A program made the position numbers and the translations under genes. DNA of 54,657 bases from Bacteroidota bacterium (GTDB lineage: Bacteria; Bacteroidota; Bacteroidia; NS11-12g; UBA955): the NCBI GenBank assembly GCA_027621365.1, contig JAQCBH010000005.1, positions 1-54,657 on the forward strand, written 5' to 3'. Shown here piece by piece: positions 25,262 to 34,771 of this stretch (positions are counted from its first letter, which is position 1; every line of letters begins with the position of its first letter). Below the pieces are notes generated by a model, which was not told the DNA's origin, did not search any database, and saw only the letters and a list, made by a program, of their open reading frames with translations.

Positions 25262-28200
25262 TTAATGGGAGCGGAAGGTGTGAAACTCCCGCTTGTAAAT
25301 CGCTCCTGCACCCAGTGTATTTCCGCTCACCCCGTTCCCAATGCTCCCCGAACCACTTTGATCCAAGAGTAAGTTGCTGCTTCGTGAAAAGGCTTTGAGT
25401 TTCCAGTCTTCGTTCTTCGTCATGTATTCCAAATTGAAATTGAGGGGAACCGCTAAATTATTCACCAACATACTCACGGTTGGGTCGTAGTTCAAATCGA
25501 GCCGAAGTCGATCGCTCAAGAACCACTCTGAGTTGACGAAAACTTGGGTATTGGTATTCCCGGCAGCATTTCGCACGTCATCAATATTCACCTGAATGCG
25601 GGTGGGTACCCCGTACTTGGCAAACAAATCGTTCACCACACTAGAAGCAATGGTAGAAACAGAGTTTCCTGCAACCCCAGCACCGCTGATCATGTTGGTC
25701 TCCAATGGGTTTCCTGAAGAAAAAGAAGGGGGAATGAAGTTGCCAAACAACAACAAGGCCACGGCTTGTCTCATGGTTTCATCTTTGTCACTTCGAATGC
25801 GCTGAATGACCGCATTGGCCTCGTTAGCAGATGCCGTGGCCGATGACGCCAAATCAGGGGCCTGAATGTCAAATTCAATATTCGGACGAATGAGACTGCC
25901 CGACAATTTCAAGATGGACACAATACGGGTGGGAGTTACCGCCGAGGCTGACGGTGTACCCGCCAATAGGGCAACAGGAGAAATTTTCTTCTCGTAGTGA
26001 CCTTCCAATCGAATGTCTGCATTGTAGGGGTCTCCGGTCCAAACAATGCTTCCGCCGGGATCCAAATTCACGCGCTTGGTCAGCACGTTGATACCGGGAA
26101 TGGAGAAGACATATTCCCCGTCATTGAGCTCCAATGAACCGTACAAATAGAACTGCTCTTGTTCATCGTAGAGCATGCGAAGCGTACCTTTTCCATGCCC
26201 GCGAATGGCATCACCCAACTGCTTGTCAATGACAAATTGAGCATCCAAATCAGGATTGGCATGGACCACCACGTTGACGCGATTCAGATAATCTTCACCC
26301 ACTTCTAGTTCGGGAGCTGCCGCCACAGCCCCTTTTGATTTGAAGCGAATGGCCCCAGATACTTCATTGAAGTTATCGGCCTCGTACAAGATGGTCAGCT
26401 GGCTGTTTCGACGAGGTGTCAGCTCGATATCCATATCCAATGCCTCCAAAGGTCCGTGAATGCGAATGTGACCATCGGCCCAAGCCGTACCGTAAAAGAG
26501 GCTATTGTCTTTTTCGGTCGTATGAAGCACCTTCATGTTTTTCGCACTGTCCAAACGCAAATCCAAACGCAGTTTTTCGTATTTGTTGTGCTCCAATTTC
26601 AGCGACCCCCAGGCGTAGTTCAACCTCGACTCATCACTAACTCGAAAGGGCTTCACACTGTACAACCCATCGTTTCGAACCTCAAAGTCAGCCGTTGTCA
26701 GAAATCGAGTACCCAAATAATCGATGTGCGCCCACACATTTTTCGCTCGAACAGATCCTTGAATTTGGGGCTCGCCATCAACGGAATAGGAGTGCACGTA
26801 ACCGCTGAGATATCCCGACTCAAAGGTGAGAACCCCTGACAACAAGGGCTGCAAAATTTGAATCGGAGTACTCTTGGGAAGTTCAACAAAGACATCCCAG
26901 TTGTAGCGATCGTTTGTGTAATCAGAGATGTCGATTCCCCCGTACAAGTTGATGCCTTGCAGCGGCCCAGACTCGGAATGAACGTTCAAGGAGAGCATTT
27001 CACTGTTCTTGTGCTGAGACAGTTGCAGCCCGAGATGGCCGTAGTCATGTTGGTTCCATTTGACCTTGTTCACCGACATGTCGGCGCTCATTTTGGCACG
27101 TCCCAGAAGGGCAATTCCGGTGATCTTGCCCATGGCGTGCCCATCTATGCTATCCAAGGTGTTTTCGGCCAAAAAGGGCTCGAGAATCTCGGGGGTCAAG
27201 TTGTAAAATTCGACAACTGCCGTATCGGTAAGCTCGGCTCCTATTCGACCCTTAAGTTCGAAATAATGATCCCCATCGCTCAAGGCCAATCGCTTGATTT
27301 GAATGGCCCCTGATCGCTCAAGGCGAACGGAGGCTGACTTATCCAGCTTCCATTCTTTGTCGTACAAGCGCAAGGAGCTGCTGTCTATCGTCGTGCGAAT
27401 GAATTCCTCCCCAATAACTGAAAGCGTATTGACATCGATGCTGTAGCGGTTTTTCTTATCGTGGACCCAAGTATGGGCTTTCCATCCCTGACCGATCGAC
27501 TGCAAATCCAATCCCCACTTGTCGTATTCGGTTCGCCCGATTCGCATAAACGGAGACTGGAGCAGCACCTGCAGCGGGGTTTGCTTCGAGCGCTTGGCTT
27601 GAATCTTGACATTCTGGACTTGCCACCCGTCCATACTCACATTCAACCCCCCTGTATTCAAGGCGAACTGAGATTGTGGCTTGATGCTCAACTCCCATTC
27701 GAAGGGATCAATTTGAGCCGCAGGAATCAAGAAATGCGTCAACCAATCGGTTTTCAGTACCGAAATATGGGCGACAAAACTGTCGTTGCTCTCCGTGGCC
27801 GGCGCTTCAAATCTCTGCGGAATCCAATCGTGCAAAACCGATTGGACCAAATTCATCGATTGACTGGGATGGTAACGCCCCAAAACACTCCCGCGAACCA
27901 AATCTCCCTCCAGCTGCCAGCGATGCTGGCTTTTGCGACTCAACGACTGTTTGTTCAGGTGCAAGACTTCTCCATCGTGCAGCCAGTCGACATTGCGAAC
28001 AAACACCTGACCCATGAAATCGTCAGGGTCAAAGCTTTGACCATCGACTTCGATTTGCGCCATGAAAAGGGATGGCACAGAATCCAATCCAAATGCTTTC
28101 ATGTCGAAAGAGTTGACCTGAGCGCTCAATGACCACTGCGGTACTTCTTGCAAATTGTTCACCTTGATCCACGCTTCGTGATTGAATCGTTCATCGCTGC

Positions 28201-29704
28201 AAACCCAATGCCCGTCTGCGCTGTTTTGGGTGAGATTCAGACGCAAATCCACCTCCTTCAAGGTTTCTTGTAAGAGCTCCACTCGCTGCAGTGTTCCAGT
28301 GACGTCTACGAGCATATTCGGACCGGGTACGTCTCGAAAATGCCCCGCCAACGCCCCATCCAACAAGCCAATTTGAGATTCGCCAAGGGCGAATCCGGCG
28401 TTGAAATCCACCAAGCGGGCGGCGAACTCACTGCCCAGATTCTCAAAGTCGTAACGGTACCAACCATCAAATCGGCCCTTGCCGCTGTTCACATTTCCTG
28501 TGACATACAGGCGAGCGGTATCCAAATCAAAGTTGGCATCGGCCACCCACTCTCCCCAGGTTCCCAATTCCCTCACCCAGTCTTCGCCGGGAAATAGGGG
28601 TTCCAGATCACCGGGGACCAGCTTAGAGTCGGCCAATTCAATGCGATGAACCAGCTGATCGACTCGAGGCAAGCCATCGAGCCAATAGGAACCGTTGAGG
28701 TTGGTATTCTGCCCAACATTCAATGAAAAACCGGGCACTTCCAAATGGCCCAAGGGGCCTTCAAACGAAGCAATGGCGCTGATTTTACCGTTTCGATGAT
28801 CGAACCAAGAATTGAAATAGGCCAGATCTCGGGTGCAAACTTCAGCTTCCTCAACATCTCCCATCCACAGCATGTGCTCAAACACACTGTCCAGGGCGTA
28901 CTCATGGCGGTAATCCAAATCCATCAGCCATTTGACCTGGCTGCAAGGGGTTTCCAATTGGGTATTGCGAAAACGCAAAAAGCGGTGCTTGACACCAAGA
29001 TCAGTCTGGAAACGCTTGACAAACAACCCCGAACGCTCTTGGGTCTGCAAACGGGTGATGTGAAACTGTGGGTCTCCCAAACTATCCAAATAACAAGGGC
29101 CCGCAAGCATATCAACAGAAGCAAAATCGATGTAGGTTGGATCGAACCTGCCCTTTTCCAAGCCGTACGACCAGGATTCCTCTTGCAATGGCGACAAGCG
29201 TTGATCGCGAAGGTCAAAGTAGCGGTAACGCCCCCCCTTGACCTGGATCTCTTCGATGCGCCAAAACCAAATTTTATCGGTGGCAGGGCCAGGAGGGAAA
29301 ATTTGATCGAACAATTGTTGATAGTTGTTGGAGGCTGTTTGCGCATGATACCCCATGTTCAGCTCCAATCCTGTAACCAAAACTCGGCTGAAGGAAATCT
29401 TGTGCTCCCACCAATCAAAGTGCTCCAATTGGGCATCCAAACTGCGCACGTAGAACAACGTATCACTCTGCGCATCACCCACGTACAGGTCTTCAATGTG
29501 AAAATTTCTCAGGAAGTCTACCTGAACGAACCCAATACGAATAGGCGCCTTTAGGGATTCTGAGATTTGGGTTGTCACCCAATCAGCTAGCGCATTTTGC
29601 ACCAAGCGATTTCGGGTAGCCACGGCCACGGCAGAAAGCAACAACACCCCCCAAAGGAGGGCCGACAGCGCTTTCTTCCGTATTTTTGATCCGCGTAGAG
29701 TCAA
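25262..29704 (-). CDS. tamB: TamB-like translocation and assembly module protein (AsmA-like/DUF490)
   Basis: A 1480-residue envelope-spanning protein thought to carry phospholipid or outer-membrane protein precursors across the periplasm. One membrane anchor lies near 12-30. The rest is a long repetitive beta-groove typical of AsmA/TamB proteins, and the C-terminal DUF490-type region ends with a barrel-like segment (Tyr-Gly-Val-Pro-Thr-Arg near 1370, then Ser-Asp-Arg-Leu-Arg-Leu-Asp-Leu-Asn-Tyr). There is no ATG near the beginning. A TTG at 29704 is chosen because it lies 6 bases past a well-formed promoter; a TTG at 29713 would overlap the -7 box. It is divergent from tsaD with a 42-base gap. 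Confidence 0.88.
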   Translation of the reverse strand: MTLRGSKIRKKALSALLWGVLLLSAVAVATRNRLVQNALADWVTTQISESLKAPIRIGFVQVDFLRNFHIEDLYVGDAQSDTLFYVRSLDAQLEHFDWWEHKISFSRVLVTGLELNMGYHAQTASNNYQQLFDQIFPPGPATDKIWFWRIEEIQVKGGRYRYFDLRDQRLSPLQEESWSYGLEKGRFDPTYIDFASVDMLAGPCYLDSLGDPQFHITRLQTQERSGLFVKRFQTDLGVKHRFLRFRNTQLETPCSQVKWLMDLDYRHEYALDSVFEHMLWMGDVEEAEVCTRDLAYFNSWFDHRNGKISAIASFEGPLGHLEVPGFSLNVGQNTNLNGSYWLDGLPRVDQLVHRIELADSKLVPGDLEPLFPGEDWVRELGTWGEWVADANFDLDTARLYVTGNVNSGKGRFDGWYRYDFENLGSEFAARLVDFNAGFALGESQIGLLDGALAGHFRDVPGPNMLVDVTGTLQRVELLQETLKEVDLRLNLTQNSADGHWVCSDERFNHEAWIKVNNLQEVPQWSLSAQVNSFDMKAFGLDSVPSLFMAQIEVDGQSFDPDDFMGQVFVRNVDWLHDGEVLHLNKQSLSRKSQHRWQLEGDLVRGSVLGRYHPSQSMNLVQSVLHDWIPQRFEAPATESNDSFVAHISVLKTDWLTHFLIPAAQIDPFEWELSIKPQSQFALNTGGLNVSMDGWQVQNVKIQAKRSKQTPLQVLLQSPFMRIGRTEYDKWGLDLQSIGQGWKAHTWVHDKKNRYSIDVNTLSVIGEEFIRTTIDSSSLRLYDKEWKLDKSASVRLERSGAIQIKRLALSDGDHYFELKGRIGAELTDTAVVEFYNLTPEILEPFLAENTLDSIDGHAMGKITGIALLGRAKMSADMSVNKVKWNQHDYGHLGLQLSQHKNSEMLSLNVHSESGPLQGINLYGGIDISDYTNDRYNWDVFVELPKSTPIQILQPLLSGVLTFESGYLSGYVHSYSVDGEPQIQGSVRAKNVWAHIDYLGTRFLTTADFEVRNDGLYSVKPFRVSDESRLNYAWGSLKLEHNKYEKLRLDLRLDSAKNMKVLHTTEKDNSLFYGTAWADGHIRIHGPLEALDMDIELTPRRNSQLTILYEADNFNEVSGAIRFKSKGAVAAAPELEVGEDYLNRVNVVVHANPDLDAQFVIDKQLGDAIRGHGKGTLRMLYDEQEQFYLYGSLELNDGEYVFSIPGINVLTKRVNLDPGGSIVWTGDPYNADIRLEGHYEKKISPVALLAGTPSASAVTPTRIVSILKLSGSLIRPNIEFDIQAPDLASSATASANEANAVIQRIRSDKDETMRQAVALLLFGNFIPPSFSSGNPLETNMISGAGVAGNSVSTIASSVVNDLFAKYGVPTRIQVNIDDVRNAAGNTNTQVFVNSEWFLSDRLRLDLNYDPTVSMLVNNLAVPLNFNLEYMTKNEDWKLKAFSRSSNLLLDQSGSGSIGNGVSGNTLGAGAIYKREFHTFRSH

Positions 29705-29710
29705 ACCAAC

Positions 29711-29739
29711 CAAAGTTAATCTTGGGCCAATCGCATCAA
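29711..29739 (-). promoter_or_regulatory. Promoter of the tamB-like gene
   Basis: On the minus strand TTG (29737-29739) precedes TAACTTTG (29711-29718) by 18 bases, matching the Bacteroidota consensus. The predicted transcription start falls just before the TTG codon at 29704. Confidence 0.6.
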
Positions 29740-29746
29740 TTCACAC

Positions 29747-30745
29747 ATGAACCGCTATTCCACCATATTGGGCATAGAGAGCAGCTGCGACGATACTTCG
29801 GCCTCCATTTGGAAAGAGGGCAAAATCCTTGCCAATGAAACCGCAGGTCAACCGGTACACGAAGCCTGGGGAGGAGTGGTTCCAGAATTGGCCTCACGGG
29901 CTCACCAAAGTCACATCATTCCGGTCATTCAATCAGCCCTCAACAAAGCACAAATTCGCTTGGAAGATTTGGATGCCATTGCCTGCACCCAAGGACCCGG
30001 TTTGATGGGCTCTCTGATGGTGGGTTGGAATACGGCCAAGGGCCTTTCATTGGCCTTGAATAAGCCTTTGATTGGCGTGCATCATCTTCAGGCCCACGTC
30101 GCAGCTTTGTACCTCGAACATGAGGTTCGCTTTCCCCTACTGACCTTGTTGGTGAGCGGAGGTCACACTCAACTCCTCTTGATCACCAAGGGTTTGAATA
30201 TGGAAATCATTGGCCAAAGTCAAGATGATGCAGCGGGTGAAGCCTTTGACAAAGCCGCCAAATTGTTGGGACTGGGCTATCCGGGTGGCCCTCATGTTGA
30301 TCGATGGGCTGGCAGCGGAAACCCTCAGGCCTTCGAATTTCCCGATAGCCAAACCCCAGACTTGGATTTCAGTTTTTCGGGCATTAAAACCAGCCTCTTG
30401 TACTTTTTGAGAAAGCAGCAAGAGCAGGATCCCCAATTCATGGAATCACGCATGGCCGACATCTGCGCTTCCTACCAATTCCAGGTGGTCAGCAGCTTGC
30501 TGAAGCGCTTGAACAAGGCCATTCGCTTGCACAAACCAGCATCATTGGGTCTGGTCGGTGGGGTTTCGGCGAATTCAGAGCTTCGACGCCGATTTTCGGA
30601 ATTGGCCACATCAAAAGGCCTAGAGGTCTACATTCCCTCGTTCGGTTATTGCACCGACAACGCCGCCATGATTGCTCAGGCCGGCGCCATGCTCTTGGAA
30701 AAGGGAGAGCAAACGCCCTTGTCAGCCTTGCCTTTTGCCCGTTAA
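29747..30745 (+). CDS. tsaD: tRNA N6-adenosine threonylcarbamoyltransferase
   Basis: ASKHA-fold enzyme that, with TsaB, TsaE and TsaC-type partners, transfers the threonylcarbamoyl group to A37 of ANN-decoding tRNAs. The 332 residues carry the family's N-terminal Gly-Ile-Glu-Ser-Ser-Cys-Asp-Asp-Thr-Ser (8-17), the metal-binding His-His-Leu-Gln-Ala-His (about 111-116), Ser-Gly-Gly-His-Thr-Gln near 141, Gly-Glu-Ala-Phe-Asp-Lys-Ala-Ala-Lys near 167, and the C-terminal Cys-Thr-Asp-Asn-Ala-Ala-Met-Ile. All expected catalytic and metal positions are seen. It is divergent from tamB. The next gene, meaB, begins 82 bases later. Confidence 0.97.
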   Translation: MNRYSTILGIESSCDDTSASIWKEGKILANETAGQPVHEAWGGVVPELASRAHQSHIIPVIQSALNKAQIRLEDLDAIACTQGPGLMGSLMVGWNTAKGLSLALNKPLIGVHHLQAHVAALYLEHEVRFPLLTLLVSGGHTQLLLITKGLNMEIIGQSQDDAAGEAFDKAAKLLGLGYPGGPHVDRWAGSGNPQAFEFPDSQTPDLDFSFSGIKTSLLYFLRKQQEQDPQFMESRMADICASYQFQVVSSLLKRLNKAIRLHKPASLGLVGGVSANSELRRRFSELATSKGLEVYIPSFGYCTDNAAMIAQAGAMLLEKGEQTPLSALPFAR

Positions 30746-30814
30746 TCTGCCCTAGACTGGCCTCGAACCGGCTTGGCTTTACGCAAACAACAGAGTGGCT
30801 CAGTTTCAATTGGC

Positions 30815-30822
30815 TATCTTCG
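30815..30822 (+). promoter_or_regulatory. -7-like element upstream of meaB
   Basis: TATCTTCG resembles TAnnTTTG with one change and ends 5 bases before the ATG at 30828. No -33 TTTG is evident at the right spacing. Low confidence. Confidence 0.35.
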
Positions 30823-30827
30823 CAGGA

Positions 30828-31724
30828 ATGGACATGGCATCCGTACTTTCTGGCATTCGAGCGGGCGACCAACGGTCGTTGGCTCGGGGCATTAGCTGGG
30901 TGGAAAACAACACCGCTGAAGGGATGGAATTGCTGCGTCATACTGGGCGAAAAATACCGGTCATTGGCATTACAGGTGCACCGGGGGCCGGCAAAAGCAG
31001 TTTGGTCAACGCCCTGGTACAGCACTGGGCTGAGCAGGGATTGCGCGTCGCCATATTGGCCGTCGACCCCTCCTCTCCGTTCAACATGGGCTCCTTGTTG
31101 GGTGATCGCCTTCGAATGCCGGGTCTATTTTTACACGATTCTGTATTCATTCGAAGCTTGTCGGCTCGAGGCTCTCTCGGCGGATTAACCGCCAGTATTT
31201 TGGAAGTCTGTGACTTGGTCCAAGAAGCTCCCTTTGATCGCATTGTGATCGAAACGGTTGGAGTGGGTCAAAGCGAAATTGAAATCGCCGGTTTGGCCGA
31301 TACCACCTTGGTTCTGACCGTTCCAGAAGGTGGAGACGAAGTCCAAACCCTTAAAAGTGGCGTCATGGAAATTGCCGATGTCTACGCCGTGAACAAATGC
31401 GACAGACCAGGTGCTGAAGCCATGTTGAAATCGCTTCGGTCCTTGTCTCATTCTCATGCCACGACAGAATGGGAAGCTCCAGTCATTGCCACTGTGGCCA
31501 CTGAAAATCGCGGCATTGAAGAATTGTCTCAAGCCCTGGAAGCTCACAACCGGTTGGGATTGAGCACGGACAACAAACTTCAACTGCTGACAGACAAAGC
31601 CTTTACCCTCATTCAACGCAACCGAATGAAGGATCTTCCCCGAAAAAGGCTCTACGAAATGTTGCAAGAAGCCCAAACAAAACCTGGCTTCAATTTGTAT
31701 GATTTCGTGACTTCCATTCATTAG
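30828..31724 (+). CDS. meaB: Methylmalonyl-CoA mutase-associated GTPase MeaB (ArgK family)
   Basis: G3E-type P-loop GTPase that guards the B12 cofactor loading and protection of methylmalonyl-CoA mutase. The Walker A is Gly-Ala-Pro-Gly-Ala-Gly-Lys-Ser-Ser, preceded by Ile-Gly-Ile-Thr. Val-Asp-Pro-Ser-Ser-Pro-Phe, Glu-Thr-Val-Gly-Val-Gly-Gln-Ser-Glu and Asn-Lys-Cys-Asp (the guanine-specificity motif, Lys-Cys-Asp in place of Lys-x-Asp) follow in order. The 298 residues are usual. ATG 30828 is preferred over an upstream GTG at 30795, because a -7-like box lies between them. The mutase genes are not in the window. The next gene starts immediately after its TAG. Confidence 0.92.
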   Translation: MDMASVLSGIRAGDQRSLARGISWVENNTAEGMELLRHTGRKIPVIGITGAPGAGKSSLVNALVQHWAEQGLRVAILAVDPSSPFNMGSLLGDRLRMPGLFLHDSVFIRSLSARGSLGGLTASILEVCDLVQEAPFDRIVIETVGVGQSEIEIAGLADTTLVLTVPEGGDEVQTLKSGVMEIADVYAVNKCDRPGAEAMLKSLRSLSHSHATTEWEAPVIATVATENRGIEELSQALEAHNRLGLSTDNKLQLLTDKAFTLIQRNRMKDLPRKRLYEMLQEAQTKPGFNLYDFVTSIH

Positions 31725-32306
31725 ATGAAAATTGCCATTCTCAGCTGTTCCTCACGAGCACAATCCAATACCGCTCGAGTGGGAAAAACCATTCAGCGCC
31801 ATATTGAAACCCATCACCCCGAAATGGGTGTTTACCAACCTGATTTTGTCCATTACGACATTCCCTTCTTCAATGAAAAAGCCTTGAGTCGGGAAGACTT
31901 GAGTAACTTTCAGGAAGAGTTGGTTCAAGCCTTGGAACAAAGCCAACTGGTCTTTCTGCTTTCTCCTGAATACAACTGGTTTCCCAGCGCCGAAGCGGTC
32001 AACATGATTCATCAATTGGGAAGCGGTCGCTTTCGGGCTTGTTGGGACAACAAAGTCTGGGCTACAGTAGGAGTAAGCAGCGGTCGTGGAGGCCGAATTC
32101 CCGCCGTTCAGCTTAGTTATGTCGTCAACAAAGTCATTGGGCATCTGGGTCTCCAAAGTGTGGTTTCAGCCAAGAATTTCGAAAGTCAATTCACCCCACA
32201 GGTTCTGTCTACCGAAGGGCATTCCTTGGGTCAAGCTGAATACGAAAAAGGACTGTTCGATTTCATCGAATACAACCTGGACCTAGCCAAAAAAATGTTT
32301 GCTTAA
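31725..32306 (+). CDS. NADPH-dependent FMN reductase family protein
   Basis: A 193-residue flavodoxin-like protein of the NADPH-dependent FMN reductase/azoreductase-like family. The N-terminal Ile-Leu-Ser-Cys-Ser-Ser-Arg is the phosphate-binding loop for FMN. Pro-Glu-Tyr-Asn-Trp-Phe-Pro-Ser-Ala (about 85-93) is the family's flavin-contact motif, and Gly-Val-Ser-Ser-Gly-Arg-Gly-Gly near 121-128 completes the site. It reduces FMN, quinones or similar small electron acceptors in the cytosol. The start abuts the meaB TAG, so the two genes are cotranscribed. The stop overlaps the convergent gene's stop. Confidence 0.9.
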   Translation: MKIAILSCSSRAQSNTARVGKTIQRHIETHHPEMGVYQPDFVHYDIPFFNEKALSREDLSNFQEELVQALEQSQLVFLLSPEYNWFPSAEAVNMIHQLGSGRFRACWDNKVWATVGVSSGRGGRIPAVQLSYVVNKVIGHLGLQSVVSAKNFESQFTPQVLSTEGHSLGQAEYEKGLFDFIEYNLDLAKKMFA

Positions 32307-34771
32307 TGCTTGAGCAACACGGTGCTCTGACCGTCTACCTGAATCAAATAAGCTCCGGGAGCCAAAGCCGCTCCAGAAACATACAAGGTGCTTCCTTGAT
32401 TGGATCCTTGTTGAAGCAGCTTACCGCTGGCATCCAACAATTGCCATTGACGATCCTTGATGCTGGCAAATTCCAAATTCCATCCCTGAGTGGAGGGATT
32501 CGGATAAACCGAGTATTCCAAGGCAACACTGCGATGAACTGAAGACAGAAGATCTTGCATGGTCACCGTGCAGGTTTCAGAAGATTCCAAGAAACGAGAA
32601 TCAAAATCTACCCAAGCGGTATTGTCAATCTCTTGCTTGAGAGACAGCGTTTTGGTCAAGTCAACTTGATATTGAACGAATCCGCCGGCAGAAGCACTGT
32701 TGCTCTCCAATGAAGACAAATTGGCCTCTGGAAACTCTACCACGAGTATGCGACCTTGAACAATCGACAAATTGGCCTTCAAGGGGTAGTAATCGGTCAC
32801 CAGCAATCGCTTCAAAGGCAAACGGCTGTCGAGCGTATCGATCATCACAGCGCGCTTCACAAAACCGGTACTGGTATTCAAGAAATCAACACGGTACGTC
32901 CATGTGGTATTTCGGTAATCAATTTCAGTTCCCTCCAAGCTCTCTTTGCTGACAGAAGGTGGCAAATCGCCTCCACCTGCAGGACCCATCATCAGGGTAT
33001 CGTTGTTGTCATCGGCGAACTTGTCGTCTTTGGTAAAGAAGCTTCCCACATGAAGGGAAACGGGCTTAAAATTATTGGGATCGGCGTCAGCCGCTAAGGT
33101 CAATTCAACCTCATAGGTTTGGCTGCCAAAAGCTGGAAGATCAACCAAGGTATATACGGCCTGAGTTCCATCGTAATTGCTTGGGCTTGGATTGCTCTGC
33201 AATTGAGTCAAGGAAGCATCGTGATTCAAGTGAAGTGTGGGACCACTGAGTTTTGAGGAACCGTGATTGACCACCGTCATCAGGAATCGAGCCGATTCAC
33301 CTGCCTTGTAAATACGAGGACTAACGGGAACCAAATGAACCTCCAAGTCTTGAATGCTGGGCTGCTGGTAGTGACCCAAACTAGCCGAAGCATACAAACC
33401 CTGACGAATTCGAGTGGTCTGATTGTTCGAACACACCGAATACAGGTACCGTCCGGCTTGCAAGGTCAACTGGTAATCACCCGCCGGCAAGGCAATCGAG
33501 AAATGGCCTTGTTCATCGGTGATGGCAAAGTAGACCTCGGCCGTTGCTTTGTTTTCCAATCGTACAGGACAGAAGGGAATGCCTGGTTCAGAAGATTCTT
33601 TGCTGCAACTGGAATTGGCATCGAAGTAGACATCGCCTACCAAGTTACCTGCGCTATTCTCTAAATTGGAGAAGTGGCGAATACCTGTGTTTTGCTCGGT
33701 AAAGTCTCCCCAAATGAAGGCATCATCGCCTCGTTGACCGAGTTGGAATGTCCCAGATATGCGGTTACCAGTCAAAGCAAATGCCCCAGATTCATATCGA
33801 ATCAATGAGGAACCATTGCCGCCTTTTTCAAATTGGCCACCTATCATCAAGAAGCCAGGAGCTCCTGCTATGGTGCGAGGCTCAGCGATGCTGAAGGTAT
33901 CAAATCCCAATGGATCTGACCATCCTGTACCTACAAACTTGCGTATCTCGTAAGCAGCTACATCACTCTGACCCAAGGCATAAATCTCAGAGCCAACCGT
34001 AGCAAAATCCAACACCTCCCCGCTAAAGGGTGAGCCTATACCACCCCATTCTCCGTTCGAAGCCGTGTAATAAGCGATGTTCCCGGTATAGGTACTAGCG
34101 AAATATTGGAAATCACCAGCGATGTACAAGCGACTGCCCAAGACGAGCAAACTCTTGATGGTTCCATCGGTTCCCTGTTCAGAGCTGGAGCTTCCCAGGT
34201 AAGACCAAGTGGTTCCGTTAAAAGCCGCGATGTTTTGAATGTCAACGCCGTTCACCTGGTTGGTGAATCGACCCGCCACAATGAGTTTATCATCGTAAAC
34301 GGTCATGGCCATGATGCCATAATTGGTCGAGGCTATGCTGCTCTCCTGAACCCACTCCGTTTTATCCCAGCGGTACAAATGGCTGATGGCATTGCTGGCA
34401 TCTTGAGCCGCTTCTGCTATATAGGCAGCAGCGTACAAGGTATCGTGATAGCGCACGACACTGTGAAAGTTGTAGGTTCCTTGGGTTCCCTCCACCAATG
34501 CAGGGGTCGTCAAACCGGGATAATAGGTCCAGTGAACGCCGTCCCAAGTGGCGGCAGTAAAGTCATTGTTATCGGGGGTAGACGTTTCATCGAACAAGAC
34601 AACATACTCGTTGCCAGCGGCATACGATGCTACAACCTTACCGGGTACACCATTCCCCAGTGGTTGTAGCACCTGCCCTTTGGCCCAACTGCCGAAAGAA
34701 CAAGCAAGCAGCAAAACTACCAGCCTACTCATGCCCAGCAAGTTAGGTATGATGAAACACAAATTTCTCAT
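32303..34771 (-). CDS. Large secreted protein with type A T9SS sorting tail, third gene of the sigma operon
   Basis: A predicted cell-surface or extracellular protein of 822 residues. A hydrophobic N-terminal segment precedes a beta-propeller-like region with repeated Asp-Thr-Leu-Tyr/Ser-Arg-Leu-Tyr-Ile-Ala-Gly turns (about 50-360). A Ser-Cys-containing carboxypeptidase-regulatory-like domain with Gly-Asp-Val-Tyr-Phe-Asp-Ala (about 378-450) and DUF11-like beta domains (about 480-740) follow. The last roughly 75 residues begin Ser-Val-Tyr-Pro-Asn-Pro-Ser-Thr and end Gly-Ala-Tyr-Leu-Ile-Gln-Val-Asp-Gly, the type A T9SS C-terminal domain. ATG 34771 overlaps the upstream stop as ATGA; ATG 34732 gives a more canonical signal peptide (Met-Ser-Arg-Leu-Val-Val-Leu). 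It may be the surface partner of the sigma pathway. Confidence 0.88.
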   Translation of the reverse strand: MRNLCFIIPNLLGMSRLVVLLLACSFGSWAKGQVLQPLGNGVPGKVVASYAAGNEYVVLFDETSTPDNNDFTAATWDGVHWTYYPGLTTPALVEGTQGTYNFHSVVRYHDTLYAAAYIAEAAQDASNAISHLYRWDKTEWVQESSIASTNYGIMAMTVYDDKLIVAGRFTNQVNGVDIQNIAAFNGTTWSYLGSSSSEQGTDGTIKSLLVLGSRLYIAGDFQYFASTYTGNIAYYTASNGEWGGIGSPFSGEVLDFATVGSEIYALGQSDVAAYEIRKFVGTGWSDPLGFDTFSIAEPRTIAGAPGFLMIGGQFEKGGNGSSLIRYESGAFALTGNRISGTFQLGQRGDDAFIWGDFTEQNTGIRHFSNLENSAGNLVGDVYFDANSSCSKESSEPGIPFCPVRLENKATAEVYFAITDEQGHFSIALPAGDYQLTLQAGRYLYSVCSNNQTTRIRQGLYASASLGHYQQPSIQDLEVHLVPVSPRIYKAGESARFLMTVVNHGSSKLSGPTLHLNHDASLTQLQSNPSPSNYDGTQAVYTLVDLPAFGSQTYEVELTLAADADPNNFKPVSLHVGSFFTKDDKFADDNNDTLMMGPAGGGDLPPSVSKESLEGTEIDYRNTTWTYRVDFLNTSTGFVKRAVMIDTLDSRLPLKRLLVTDYYPLKANLSIVQGRILVVEFPEANLSSLESNSASAGGFVQYQVDLTKTLSLKQEIDNTAWVDFDSRFLESSETCTVTMQDLLSSVHRSVALEYSVYPNPSTQGWNLEFASIKDRQWQLLDASGKLLQQGSNQGSTLYVSGAALAPGAYLIQVDGQSTVLLKH

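Noticed and set aside
28745-29554. 269-codon open frame opposite tamB
   Set aside because: Antisense shadow with no domain or start signals.
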